A DNA stretch of 64,000 nt from contig CAWEQI010000003.1 in the NCBI GenBank assembly GCA_963811255.1, forward strand, positions 1 to 64,000, written 5' to 3'. Below, in pieces: positions 27,160-34,667 of the stretch (position 1 is its first letter; every line of letters starts with the position of its first letter). Position numbers and translations under genes: made by a program. Source of the DNA: Croceibacterium_B sp963811255. Lineage in GTDB: Bacteria; Pseudomonadota; Alphaproteobacteria; Sphingomonadales; Sphingomonadaceae. The notes beneath the pieces are model-generated. The model had not been told where the DNA came from, ran no database searches, and saw nothing but the letters and a program-made list of their open reading frames with translations.

Positions 27160-27242
27160 GCGACACAATATTACTCGACATCGGCGCCGGGACCAATGAG
27201 ATCGGGCGGATGCTGATCGGAAGGGAATTGATCGGCGCCTGA
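27160..27242 (+). pseudogene. Direct repeat, copy 2: orphan 3' end of an ivd gene
   Basis: TTACTCGACATCGGCGCCGG and onward encodes LLDIGAGTNEIGRMLIGREL and IGA, then TGA at 27240-27242. This is an acyl-CoA dehydrogenase C-terminus with no gene before it, closely matching the true ivd end at 26372-26460. It is best read as the original ivd terminus left behind, or one carried in, when trmH was inserted. Confidence 0.88.
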
Positions 27243-27269
27243 TCGACAGCAAAAAGAGGAGAGGGTCCC

Positions 27270-28361
27270 ATGCTCAAGAGACTGATTGCAGCCGCCGCGT
27301 TGCTGGCATTCGCGGCCGCGCCCGCCGTTGCGCAGAACGCCCCTCCGGCGGGGCGTCCGCCGGCGTTCCCGTCGGGCAACATCACCGCGCCGGCGCCGCC
27401 GATTCCGCCGGGCATCAAGGTCAATTCGGTCACCGTCCACGGCAAGACGCTCGAAGGGAACCTCGAGGGCGACAGCCCCGACCGCAACGTCATCGTCGTG
27501 CTTCCGCCGAGCTACGGGAAGGACAAGCATCGCCGTTATCCGGTGGTCTATTACCTTCACGGGTTCGCGATTGATGCGCGCAACTTCTATAACTTCATGC
27601 ACATCCCCGAGGCGGTGGCGCATAATGCCGCGGCGGGGCGCGAGTTTATCGTGGTGCTGCCCGACACGCTGACCAAGTTCGGCGGCAGCATGTATTCGAG
27701 CTCGATCACCACCGGCGACTTCCAGCAGTTCCTCGCCAAGGACCTCGTCAAGTACATCGACAGCCATTATCGCACGATCGCCACCCGCAAGGGCCGCGGC
27801 CTCGCCGGGCACTCGATGGGCGGCTACGGCGTGTGGACCATCGGCATGACCCAGCCGGGCGTGTTCGACAGCCTCTACGCCCAGAGCGCCTGCTGCGGCG
27901 AACCGCGGGTGGAGACGCTCGCATCGGCGCAGAAGCTGGCGAGCATCCCGGTCGAGGAGGGCGTGAAGGCCGACTTCGGCACCCGCGCCGCGCTGTCGTC
28001 GATGGTCGCCTGGTCGCCGGACGCCAAGAATCCGCCCTACTACGCCGATTTCCCCCTGACCAAGGACAAGAACGGCAACCCGATCGTCGATCCGGTGGTG
28101 ACCGCCGAATGGGCCAACAACTCGCCGCTGGCGATGATCCCGAGCCACGTCTGGGCGCTGAAGAGCTACGACGCGATCGGCTCCGACGTCGGCACCAAGG
28201 ACGGGCTGATCCGCGACGACACCGCGATCCACGAGATGCTCGACAAACAGGGTATCGCCAACACTTTTGCGACCTACGTCGGCACCCACGTCGATCACAT
28301 CGCCGAGCGGTTCGATCAGGTGGTGCTGCCGTTCATGGCCCAGCACCTGCAGATGAAGTGA
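27270..28361 (+). CDS. Secreted alpha/beta-hydrolase, putative esterase family
   Basis: Exported hydrolase of 363 aa with signal peptide LIAAAALLAFAAAPAVAQ. The alpha/beta-hydrolase core starts near PVVYYLHGFA. The nucleophile elbow is GLAGHSMGGYG. The catalytic His is probably in YVGTHVDHIAER near the end. It belongs to the esterase D/putative esterase group (carboxylesterases, feruloyl-esterase-like and mycolyltransferase-like enzymes). A CC pair (QSACCGE) follows the nucleophile. AAGAGGAGAGG precedes the ATG. It lies between the two leucine-degradation genes but has no obvious link with them. Confidence 0.82.
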   Translation: MLKRLIAAAALLAFAAAPAVAQNAPPAGRPPAFPSGNITAPAPPIPPGIKVNSVTVHGKTLEGNLEGDSPDRNVIVVLPPSYGKDKHRRYPVVYYLHGFAIDARNFYNFMHIPEAVAHNAAAGREFIVVLPDTLTKFGGSMYSSSITTGDFQQFLAKDLVKYIDSHYRTIATRKGRGLAGHSMGGYGVWTIGMTQPGVFDSLYAQSACCGEPRVETLASAQKLASIPVEEGVKADFGTRAALSSMVAWSPDAKNPPYYADFPLTKDKNGNPIVDPVVTAEWANNSPLAMIPSHVWALKSYDAIGSDVGTKDGLIRDDTAIHEMLDKQGIANTFATYVGTHVDHIAERFDQVVLPFMAQHLQMK

Positions 28362-28364
28362 GCC

Positions 28365-29171
28365 TCAGGCGAAGGCGACCAGCGCGCCCCAGCCGATGAA
28401 GCCGAGCCCGGCGGCCTGCCCGATGCGGCGGCCGCCGGGCAGCAGCTTCTCGGCCGCGACCAGCAGCGTCAGCAGGGCAATCCACGCGAGGTTCATAACA
28501 CCGCCGACGAACAGCAGCGCCATCAAGAGCCAGCAGCAGCCGAGGCAGAAGGCGCCGTGGATCGCGCCCATCCGCAAGGCGCCCCACGCGCCCGGGCGAT
28601 AGTGGCGCGACAGGAACACTGCCGGATGGCGGCAATGCGCCAGGCACGCGTCCTTGAGCGGGCTCAGCTGGTAAATTCCCGCTGCGACGAGCAAACCCAT
28701 CGAAAGCCAGCGGGCGGTCGAATCCATCGTCATCGGCGCGACCACGCCCCAACTTTGAAGCCCGTCCTGCAGTCCGGCGGCGGCGAGCGAGAACAGCCCC
28801 CAGATTCCGAGATAGCCGGCGAGGAAGGCGGCGGGCGACGGCCGCAGACCGTCAGCGCTTGCCGAGCCCGCCCTGACGTAAAGCAGGATCATCGGGGCGA
28901 CGGCGGGAAGCATCATCGCCACCATCATCACCCACCACATCGAGATCGCGAGCAGCAGTTGCGCGGTGGCCCAGGCGGCCGGCGCGGCGGGCATCGCCAT
29001 GTCCATCGGCTGAGCGGCGCGGCGCGGGAACAGGTGAAGCGAGACTTGCGGCGGCATATCCATGCCCGCCCCGAGCCATAGCCAGCCCCAGGCGAGCAGC
29101 GCCAGCAGCGCCAGCGCGACGATGGTCAGCGCGCGCTGGCGGCGCAGCGCCGCCTCGACCGGCGCCGTCAT
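28365..29171 (-). CDS. DUF2182 integral membrane protein
   Basis: Inner-membrane protein of 268 aa with about seven hydrophobic segments. The family signature is visible: AISMWWVMMVAMMLPAVAPM, then YQLSPLKDACLAHCRHP and GAIHGAFCLGCCWLLM, rich in Met, Cys and His residues that suggest metal binding or metal-protein maturation. The start overlaps the stop of the DUF1326 gene (ATGA). These two families are regularly found side by side in bacteria; their joint function is not established. Convergent with the esterase, 3 bp apart. Confidence 0.88.
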   Translation of the reverse strand: MTAPVEAALRRQRALTIVALALLALLAWGWLWLGAGMDMPPQVSLHLFPRRAAQPMDMAMPAAPAAWATAQLLLAISMWWVMMVAMMLPAVAPMILLYVRAGSASADGLRPSPAAFLAGYLGIWGLFSLAAAGLQDGLQSWGVVAPMTMDSTARWLSMGLLVAAGIYQLSPLKDACLAHCRHPAVFLSRHYRPGAWGALRMGAIHGAFCLGCCWLLMALLFVGGVMNLAWIALLTLLVAAEKLLPGGRRIGQAAGLGFIGWGALVAFA

Positions 29172-29803
29172 TGCGCGCGGACAACTCCGTGGCTGTCGAG
29201 GTGGAGATAGGCCAGTTGGCTGTAGCTCGAGGTCAGCTCGAGCGCCATTGGCGCGGTCGCTTTGCTGGTGCCCGAGGCGACCTCGGCATATTCGTACTCG
29301 AAGCCTTCCGGCAGGTGGATTTGCGCGCGCACCTCGGCGCCGCTCGCCGGGTTGACAATCGGCACGCCGTCCATCTCGACATGGCCGGGAATGCGCAGCC
29401 GACCGGTGCGCGCATCGACGTCGACGGTAAACTCGATCGGCACGAACAGCGGGTCGTGCATTGTTTCGATGGTCGTCGCGAAGACCGCGAACACGGTGGC
29501 CATCGGATCGGTGTCGCCGCCGGTCATGATCGTCAGCAGGGCATTTCGCTGCGCCTCGCTCGCCCGTTCGTCGACGAACGCGACGCATTCGCCCTTGCCT
29601 TCGTGGATTGGCCCCGGCCAGGCGAACACCGCCGCAACGTTCAAGCCCGACAGATCGGTATCGCCGTGGTGGCCCTGGTCGATCGTCATGGCGAACACCG
29701 CGTGGCAGTGCCCCTTGTCGGGCAATCCGCCGAATTGGCAGTTGCACCCGTAATCGCAGCTGCAGTTGACCAGTTCGCGGCCCTTCAGTTCCCAATAAGC
29801 CAT
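29168..29803 (-). CDS. DUF1326 domain protein
   Basis: Protein of 211 aa without a signal peptide. The N-terminal LVNCSCDYGCNCQFGGLPD has four closely spaced cysteines typical of DUF1326, a possible metal site, followed by GHCHAVFAMTIDQGHHGD. The remainder is beta-rich. It is co-translated with DUF2182 downstream (4-bp overlap), suggesting a two-part complex in which this protein works at the inner face of the membrane. The ATG at 29803 is preferred because it directly precedes the conserved AYWELKG. Confidence 0.87.
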   Translation of the reverse strand: MAYWELKGRELVNCSCDYGCNCQFGGLPDKGHCHAVFAMTIDQGHHGDTDLSGLNVAAVFAWPGPIHEGKGECVAFVDERASEAQRNALLTIMTGGDTDPMATVFAVFATTIETMHDPLFVPIEFTVDVDARTGRLRIPGHVEMDGVPIVNPASGAEVRAQIHLPEGFEYEYAEVASGTSKATAPMALELTSSYSQLAYLHLDSHGVVRAQ

Positions 29804-29929
29804 CCCTGCATCTCCCCATGCCGACGGCGTTGCTACCCGGCCGGGTTCTACCAAATTCTGGGGGACGATGGGAGTCCTGAGCGGAGCGCCCGATTGCAAT
29901 GGCGAGTGCGTTTGCTACCCGATAGCGCC

Positions 29930-31531
29930 ATGAGCGCGCCGGTCCTCGCCTCGAAGCTCGATCTCGATAGCCCCGAGGCGAAGGCCCGCGAGGCGCACAA
30001 CCGCGCGCTGGCCGAGGAACTGCGGGCCAAGGTGGCGCACGCGGCGCTGGGTGGCTCCGAGCGGAGCCGCCAGCGGCATGCCGAGCGGGGCAAGCTGCTG
30101 CCGCGCGAACGGGTCGAGCGGCTGCTCGATCCCGGCTCGCCGTTTCTCGAGATCGGGCAACTGGCGGCGAACGGCGTCTATGACGAGGACATTCCCGGCG
30201 CGGGGATGATCGCCGGCATCGGCCGCGTTTCGGGCCGGCAGTGCATGATCGTCGCCAATGATGCCACCGTGAAGGGCGGCACGTACTATCCGCTGACGGT
30301 GAAAAAACACCTCAGGGCGCAGGAGATCGCGCGGGAGAACCGGCTGCCATGCCTCTATCTGGTCGACAGCGGCGGAGCGAACCTGCCGCACCAGGCCGAA
30401 GTGTTCCCCGACCGCGAGCACTTCGGGCGCATCTTCTACAACCAGGCGCAGATGAGCGCGCTGCGCATCCCGCAGATCGCCTGCGTGATGGGCAGTTGCA
30501 CCGCCGGCGGCGCTTACGTCCCGGCGATGAGCGACGAGAGCGTGATCGTGCGCGAGCAGGGCACGATATTCCTCGCCGGCCCGCCGCTGGTGAAAGCCGC
30601 GACCGGGGAGGAGATCAGCGCCGAGGACTTGGGCGGCGGGGATTTGCATGCGAGGAAGTCGGGCGTGGTCGATCACCTGGCCGAGACCGACGAGCATGCG
30701 CTGACTATCCTGCGCGACATCGTCTCGAACCTCGGCGCCAGCGAGGGCGCCAAACTCGACCTCAAGGAACCGCGCCCGCCGAAGTTCGACGCGGAGGAGC
30801 TCTACGCCATCGTCCCCGAGGACGTGCGCGCGCCGTACGACGTGCACGAGGTGATCGCCCGTCTAACCGATGCCAGCGAGTTCCACGAGTTCAAGGCGCT
30901 CTACGGCCACACGCTCGTCTGCGGCTTCGCCCACATCTGGGGCATCCCGGTGGCGATCCTCGCCAACAACGGCGTGCTGTTCTCCGAATCCGCGCTGAAG
31001 GGCGCGCATTTCATCGAGCTTGCCTGCCAGCGCGGCATTCCGCTGTTGTTTCTGCAGAACATCTCGGGCTTCATGGTCGGCGGCAAGTACGAGGCCGAGG
31101 GCATCGCCAAGCACGGCGCCAAGCTGGTCACCGCCGTCGCTACCGCGCAAGTGCCGAAGATCACCGTGGTCATCGGCGGCAGCTTCGGCGCCGGCAATTA
31201 CGGCATGGCCGGCCGCGCCTATTCTCCGCGCTTCCTGTTCACCTGGCCCAACGCCCGCATCAGCGTGATGGGCGGCGAGCAGGCGGCCAGCGTGCTGGCG
31301 ACCGTCCACCGCGACGCCGACAAATGGTCCAAGGAGGAAGAGGAAGCCTTCAAAGCCCCGATCCGCGAAAAATACGAGACCGAAGGCAACCCCTACTACG
31401 CCACCGCCCGCCTGTGGGACGACGGCGTGATCGACCCGGTGCAGACCCGCGACGTGCTGGGGTTGGCATTAGCGGTATGTTTAGAAGCGCCTATCCAGAA
31501 TGCTCCGAGCTTTGGTGTATTCAGGATGTAG
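29930..31531 (+). CDS. mccB: Methylcrotonyl-CoA carboxylase, carboxyltransferase (beta) subunit
   Basis: Biotin-dependent carboxyltransferase subunit (533 aa) that carboxylates 3-methylcrotonyl-CoA, the step after isovaleryl-CoA dehydrogenase in leucine degradation. Typical stretches are ANDATVKGGTYYPLTVKKHL, CLYLVDSGGANLPHQAEVFP, GSCTAGGAYVPAMSDE and FLQNISGFMVGGKYEAEGIA. The C-terminus FGVFRM is the normal family end. The last 23 or so codons (from about 31463) use TTA, GTA, TGT and TTT, unlike the GC-rich codons before them, while the protein sequence stays family-like. The biotin carboxylase/carrier (alpha) subunit gene is not in the window. Confidence 0.92.
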   Translation: MSAPVLASKLDLDSPEAKAREAHNRALAEELRAKVAHAALGGSERSRQRHAERGKLLPRERVERLLDPGSPFLEIGQLAANGVYDEDIPGAGMIAGIGRVSGRQCMIVANDATVKGGTYYPLTVKKHLRAQEIARENRLPCLYLVDSGGANLPHQAEVFPDREHFGRIFYNQAQMSALRIPQIACVMGSCTAGGAYVPAMSDESVIVREQGTIFLAGPPLVKAATGEEISAEDLGGGDLHARKSGVVDHLAETDEHALTILRDIVSNLGASEGAKLDLKEPRPPKFDAEELYAIVPEDVRAPYDVHEVIARLTDASEFHEFKALYGHTLVCGFAHIWGIPVAILANNGVLFSESALKGAHFIELACQRGIPLLFLQNISGFMVGGKYEAEGIAKHGAKLVTAVATAQVPKITVVIGGSFGAGNYGMAGRAYSPRFLFTWPNARISVMGGEQAASVLATVHRDADKWSKEEEEAFKAPIREKYETEGNPYYATARLWDDGVIDPVQTRDVLGLALAVCLEAPIQNAPSFGVFRM

Positions 31532-31566
31532 CAGTGGCGCTGGGCTACTCATTCGAAGTTCACTCG

Positions 31567-32355
31567 ATGATGAGTCCGATTGAGGCTAAGGCGGCGATCG
31601 GCTCAAAGCTGAAGAACTGGTTCGCAATCGATGACGGCGCTCGCGGATGGTGCGTCGGCCCAGTGATGTGCCTCTGGCTGGGCCTTGGATACTACCAAGG
31701 GCCATCCGTCGTTGCTTGGATTTCGGCGGATAATTTTGGAACCCGCATAAGAGGGCGGGCCGGGAGAGGTCTCGTTCAGACCGCCGCGGTTATGGCGGGG
31801 CTCACAGTCCTCGTCATGGTGTTCTGGCACATGCCAGCTTCAGGTCCGAGAAAGATCGAGTGGACCCTTCCTCTAGCTACGATGATGGCTCTTCTGTGGT
31901 GGTCGAGCGGCTGGTCGCGCCGCGATGCCGACCCGTTGGTCCAGTTTCTCCGTCTGACGCTGGGCGAGGAAACGCCCAAGCCACGCCGCAAGGTCGCTGG
32001 GCCCGAGGGTGCGCTCTTATCCATGAACCTCTCCGTCGACGGTAACGAGATTGCGAAGGGGGCTACTCCGGACCAAGTCAGATGGGGAATTGAGACGATC
32101 GAACGGAAGGGGCCGAATGGTTTTCTGATTCTCAGCCGGGACGACCAGCACTACATGCAAACCGCGCTCGAAGCTGGCGGCTTCGTGCTCGAAAAGCGCG
32201 AGGGAAGTTCGAAATCGCACTTTCGGGCGGCTAGCGGGTCGGTCGCGGCTGGCAATTTCGCACAGCGCCATTTCACGGGCGAAGATGTCACGCAGGCGCT
32301 GTTCGATTACCTCAAGGGACATCCAACCGCTGGCATTCGCTGGGAGCCGCTGTAA
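31567..32355 (+). CDS. Membrane protein of unknown function with a soluble C-terminal domain
   Basis: About 262 aa. Two or three hydrophobic segments fall in the first 120 residues (WCVGPVMCLWLGLGYY; VQTAAVMAGLTVLVMVFWHM; LPLATMMALLWWSSGW). A soluble C-terminal domain of about 110 residues follows (MNLSVDGNEIAKGATPDQ to the end). I recognise neither part. The start is unsure: ATG 31567, ATG 31570 or GTG 31534. By eye the gene is clearly less GC-rich than its surroundings, like the 3' tip of mccB just before it, so both may have arrived together. It is followed by the repeat-bracketed DUF559 gene. Confidence 0.6.
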   Translation: MMSPIEAKAAIGSKLKNWFAIDDGARGWCVGPVMCLWLGLGYYQGPSVVAWISADNFGTRIRGRAGRGLVQTAAVMAGLTVLVMVFWHMPASGPRKIEWTLPLATMMALLWWSSGWSRRDADPLVQFLRLTLGEETPKPRRKVAGPEGALLSMNLSVDGNEIAKGATPDQVRWGIETIERKGPNGFLILSRDDQHYMQTALEAGGFVLEKREGSSKSHFRAASGSVAAGNFAQRHFTGEDVTQALFDYLKGHPTAGIRWEPL

Positions 32356-32377
32356 GCTTAGAGAAATCTGGCGTTCT

Positions 32378-32809
32378 TCAATCCTCCCCGAGCTTGTCTC
32401 GGGGAGGGGGACCGCCCGGCGCAGCCGGGTGGTGGTGGGGTAATCGGGCGCGGGTGTATTCGACGATGGCCTCGGCGGCCTCGTCCACGTTGGCCAGCAC
32501 TTCGCTCGCGGGGACGCGGAGGGTATCGATGCCGTTGCTCTTTGCCCATGCGTCACGCTCAAGATCATGTTTCACCTGATCCGGCTGGTCGTGGAACTTG
32601 CCGTCGATTTCGATCGCCAGCCTCGCGTCGCTGCAATAGAAGTCCAGCACATAGTCTCCGGTTTCATGCTGTCGCCGAAACTTGAGTCCATGCGGCCGCT
32701 TGCGGAAGATCCGCCACAACAAGACTTCCGGCAACGTCATCTTCCGACGCAGCTTGCGTGCGCGTTGGATGCCGCCGGGCCTTGGCTTCGGAGCGATGTC
32801 CTTGAACAT
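32378..32809 (-). CDS. DUF559 (Vsr-like) endonuclease domain protein
   Basis: Protein of 143 aa from the DUF559 group, related in fold to very-short-patch-repair endonucleases (PD-(D/E)XK-like). The N-terminal half reads RARKLRRKMTLPEVLLWRIF and GLKFRRQHETGDYVLDFYC. The core has LAIEIDGKFHD, with acidic residues suited to metal binding, then RDAWAKSNGIDTLRVPASEV. The last 20 or so residues (HHHPAAPGGPPPRDKLGED) are encoded by the flanking palindromic repeat, so the reading frame runs into the repeat and stops at its outer edge. ATG 32809 fits the family start (MFKDIAPKPRPG). A role in moving or spreading the repeat is possible but unproven. Confidence 0.85.
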   Translation of the reverse strand: MFKDIAPKPRPGGIQRARKLRRKMTLPEVLLWRIFRKRPHGLKFRRQHETGDYVLDFYCSDARLAIEIDGKFHDQPDQVKHDLERDAWAKSNGIDTLRVPASEVLANVDEAAEAIVEYTRARLPHHHPAAPGGPPPRDKLGED

Positions 32810-32877
32810 GGCGCGGATTCCCCCTCCACCATGCTTTGCATGGTCCCCCTCCCCGAGCAAGCTCGGGGAGGATTTGG
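32379..32877. mobile_element. DUF559 gene bracketed by inverted hairpin repeats
   Basis: Left end (+ strand): ATCCTCCCCGAGCTTGTCTC then GGGGAGGGGGACC, a second small hairpin (GCCCGGC/GCCGGGT) and GGTGGTGGGG. Right end, read on the other strand: ATCCTCCCCGAGCTTGCTCG then GGGAGGGGGACC, a second hairpin (ATGC/GCAT) and GGTGGAGGGGG. The two ends are the same repeat in inverted orientation, with the DUF559 gene between. The same repeat forms empty inverted pairs at 10471-10600 and 18101-18233. I infer a REPIN-like element carrying a nuclease gene. No target-site duplication was identified. Confidence 0.6.
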
Positions 32878-32921
32878 AACCGGCCTTCCGTTATGGCGCT
32901 TCTCGGAATAAGGAGGCTCCC

Positions 32922-33416
32922 ATGCGCTACGTCCTCATCCTCGCCGCCACCCCGCTCGCGCTGCTCGCCGGATGCGCCAAGTCGACGCCGGCGGACGAAG
33001 CCACGCCGGAGCCGATGGTCGCCGCGACCGAAACCGAGGCGCCGGTGCCGGTGAAGCTGCCGACGGTGCCGGTGAACGCGGTCACGACGATCGATTATCC
33101 CGGCACCTATTCGCGCGGCACCGAAACCCTCCGGCTCAGCTCGGACAAGAACTACGTCCTGACCCTGCCCGACGGCACCGTGCGGACCGGCAGCTACACC
33201 GAGCTTGCCGATCACCAGCGCATCAAGCTGAACAACTTCGAAGACGGCAAGCCGGCGTGGTTCTCGATCGCCAACGGCGCGATCTACCGGCTGAAGAACG
33301 AGAACACCTCGCCGAACGAGATCACCGTCACGGCCGAGTACAAGCGCGAACCCGACGTGCCGCCGGCGACGCCGGTGACGCCTGAGATAGCGAGTCCCGT
33401 GCCTTCCGGCGGCTGA
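32922..33416 (+). CDS. Lipoprotein with NlpE-like N-terminal fold
   Basis: Lipoprotein of 164 aa; signal MRYVLILAATPLALLAGC with lipobox cysteine at residue 18. A threonine/glutamate/proline-rich linker follows. The domain from about residue 55 (TIDYPGTYSRGTETLRLSSD; YVLTLPDGTVRTGSYTEL) resembles the small beta-barrel of copper-resistance lipoprotein NlpE, but lacks its CxxC pair. AAGGAGG at 32910-32916 is a strong ribosome-binding site. It is the first gene after the DUF559 repeat element. Function unknown; envelope stress or metal sensing would be guesses. Confidence 0.65.
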   Translation: MRYVLILAATPLALLAGCAKSTPADEATPEPMVAATETEAPVPVKLPTVPVNAVTTIDYPGTYSRGTETLRLSSDKNYVLTLPDGTVRTGSYTELADHQRIKLNNFEDGKPAWFSIANGAIYRLKNENTSPNEITVTAEYKREPDVPPATPVTPEIASPVPSGG

Positions 33417-33526
33417 CGAAAACGGCTTGGGTCGGGGCCAAGTCTGTCCGGGGAGGATTTCAGGGCCTCGCTTGCCCTCGCTCCGGCACATCCTTACCTA
33501 GCCGGTAACGATTTTGCCGAGGCCCC

Positions 33527-34504
33527 ATGACCACTCACACCACCCGCATGCTGATCATCGGCTCAGGCCCGGCCGGGCTTTCCGCTGCCATCTACGGCGC
33601 GCGAGCCGGGATGGAGCCGATCGTCGTCCAGGGACTGCAGCCGGGCGGCCAACTGACGATCACGACCGATGTCGAGAACTACCCCGGCTTTCGCGACGTG
33701 ATCCAGGGCCCGTGGCTGATGCAGGAGATGGAGGCGCAGGCGGTCCATGTCGGCACGCGGATGCTGTGGGATACGATCACGGAAGTCGACATCGCCGGCG
33801 GCTCGCCGTTCCGCGCAAAGGGCGACAGCGGCGACGAATACGTCGGCGAGGTGCTGGTGATCGCCACCGGGGCACAGGCCAAGTGGCTGGGGGTGACGGG
33901 CGAGGAAGCGCTGTCCGGCAAGGGCGTCTCGGCCTGCGCGACCTGCGACGGGTTCTTCTATCGCGGCAAGAAGGTCGCGGTGATCGGCGGCGGCAACACC
34001 GCGGTCGAGGAAGCGCTGTACCTCACCAACCATTCGGACGACGTGACGCTGATCCACCGGCGCGACGAACTGCGCGCCGAGAAGATCCTTCAGGACCGGC
34101 TGTTCGCCCATCCGAAAATCACGGTCGTGTGGAACAAGCGTGTCGAAGCCTTCCTGGGCGATCCGCTCGATGGCGGGCTCACGGGTCTGAAGCTGGTCGA
34201 CACTCTGACCGGAGCCGAAAGCACCTTCGGCTGCGAAGGCGCGTTCGTCGCCATCGGCCACGCTCCGGCGACCGAGCTGTTCAAGGGCAAGCTCGAGATG
34301 GACGCGAACGGCTATCTGATAGTCGAGCCGGGCACCCCCAAGACGAACATCCCCGGCGTGTTCGCCTGCGGCGACGTGATGGACCACGTCTATCGCCAAG
34401 CGGTCACCGCCGCCGGCACCGGCTGCATGGCCGCGCTCGACGCCGAGCGCTTCCTGGCGACGCTGGAGTTCGCCAATGGGGCCACTGCGCAGGCGGCGGA
34501 ATAG
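33527..34504 (+). CDS. trxB: Thioredoxin-disulfide reductase
   Basis: NADPH-dependent flavoenzyme (325 aa) that reduces thioredoxin in the cytoplasm. FAD site IIGSGPAGLSAAIYGARAG; redox-active CATC at residues 137-140 followed by DGFFYRGK; NADPH site VIGGGNTAVEEALYL with HRRDELRAEK; C-terminal FAD motif GVFACGDVMDHVYRQAVTA. Length and order are standard. It ends in a palindromic repeat (34506-34590). No thioredoxin gene is adjacent. Confidence 0.96.
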   Translation: MTTHTTRMLIIGSGPAGLSAAIYGARAGMEPIVVQGLQPGGQLTITTDVENYPGFRDVIQGPWLMQEMEAQAVHVGTRMLWDTITEVDIAGGSPFRAKGDSGDEYVGEVLVIATGAQAKWLGVTGEEALSGKGVSACATCDGFFYRGKKVAVIGGGNTAVEEALYLTNHSDDVTLIHRRDELRAEKILQDRLFAHPKITVVWNKRVEAFLGDPLDGGLTGLKLVDTLTGAESTFGCEGAFVAIGHAPATELFKGKLEMDANGYLIVEPGTPKTNIPGVFACGDVMDHVYRQAVTAAGTGCMAALDAERFLATLEFANGATAQAAE

Positions 34505-34505
34505 C

Positions 34506-34590
34506 CGTCATCCCGAGGCCCGACCCGGGACCGCAAGCTTCCTGTCTTGACATTTACCGCCAGCGGTCCCGGATCGAGTCCGGGACGACG
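34506..34590. repeat. Inverted pair of GTCCCGG-type palindromes, second copy
   Basis: GTCATCCCGAGGCCCGACCC then GGGACCGC on the left (34507-34534), and CAGCGGTCCCGGATCGAGTC then CGGGACGACG on the right (34561-34590). It has the same plan as 16803-16900, where two hairpins meet at CGC/GCG edges. It lies directly after the trxB stop and may act as its terminator. Confidence 0.7.
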
Positions 34591-34667
34591 AATGCGTCCT
34601 TGCCAACTATCGGCTAATCGCCGACGCTGCTCCCGATGCGGTCAACCGCACGCGGGGAGAGATGCGG

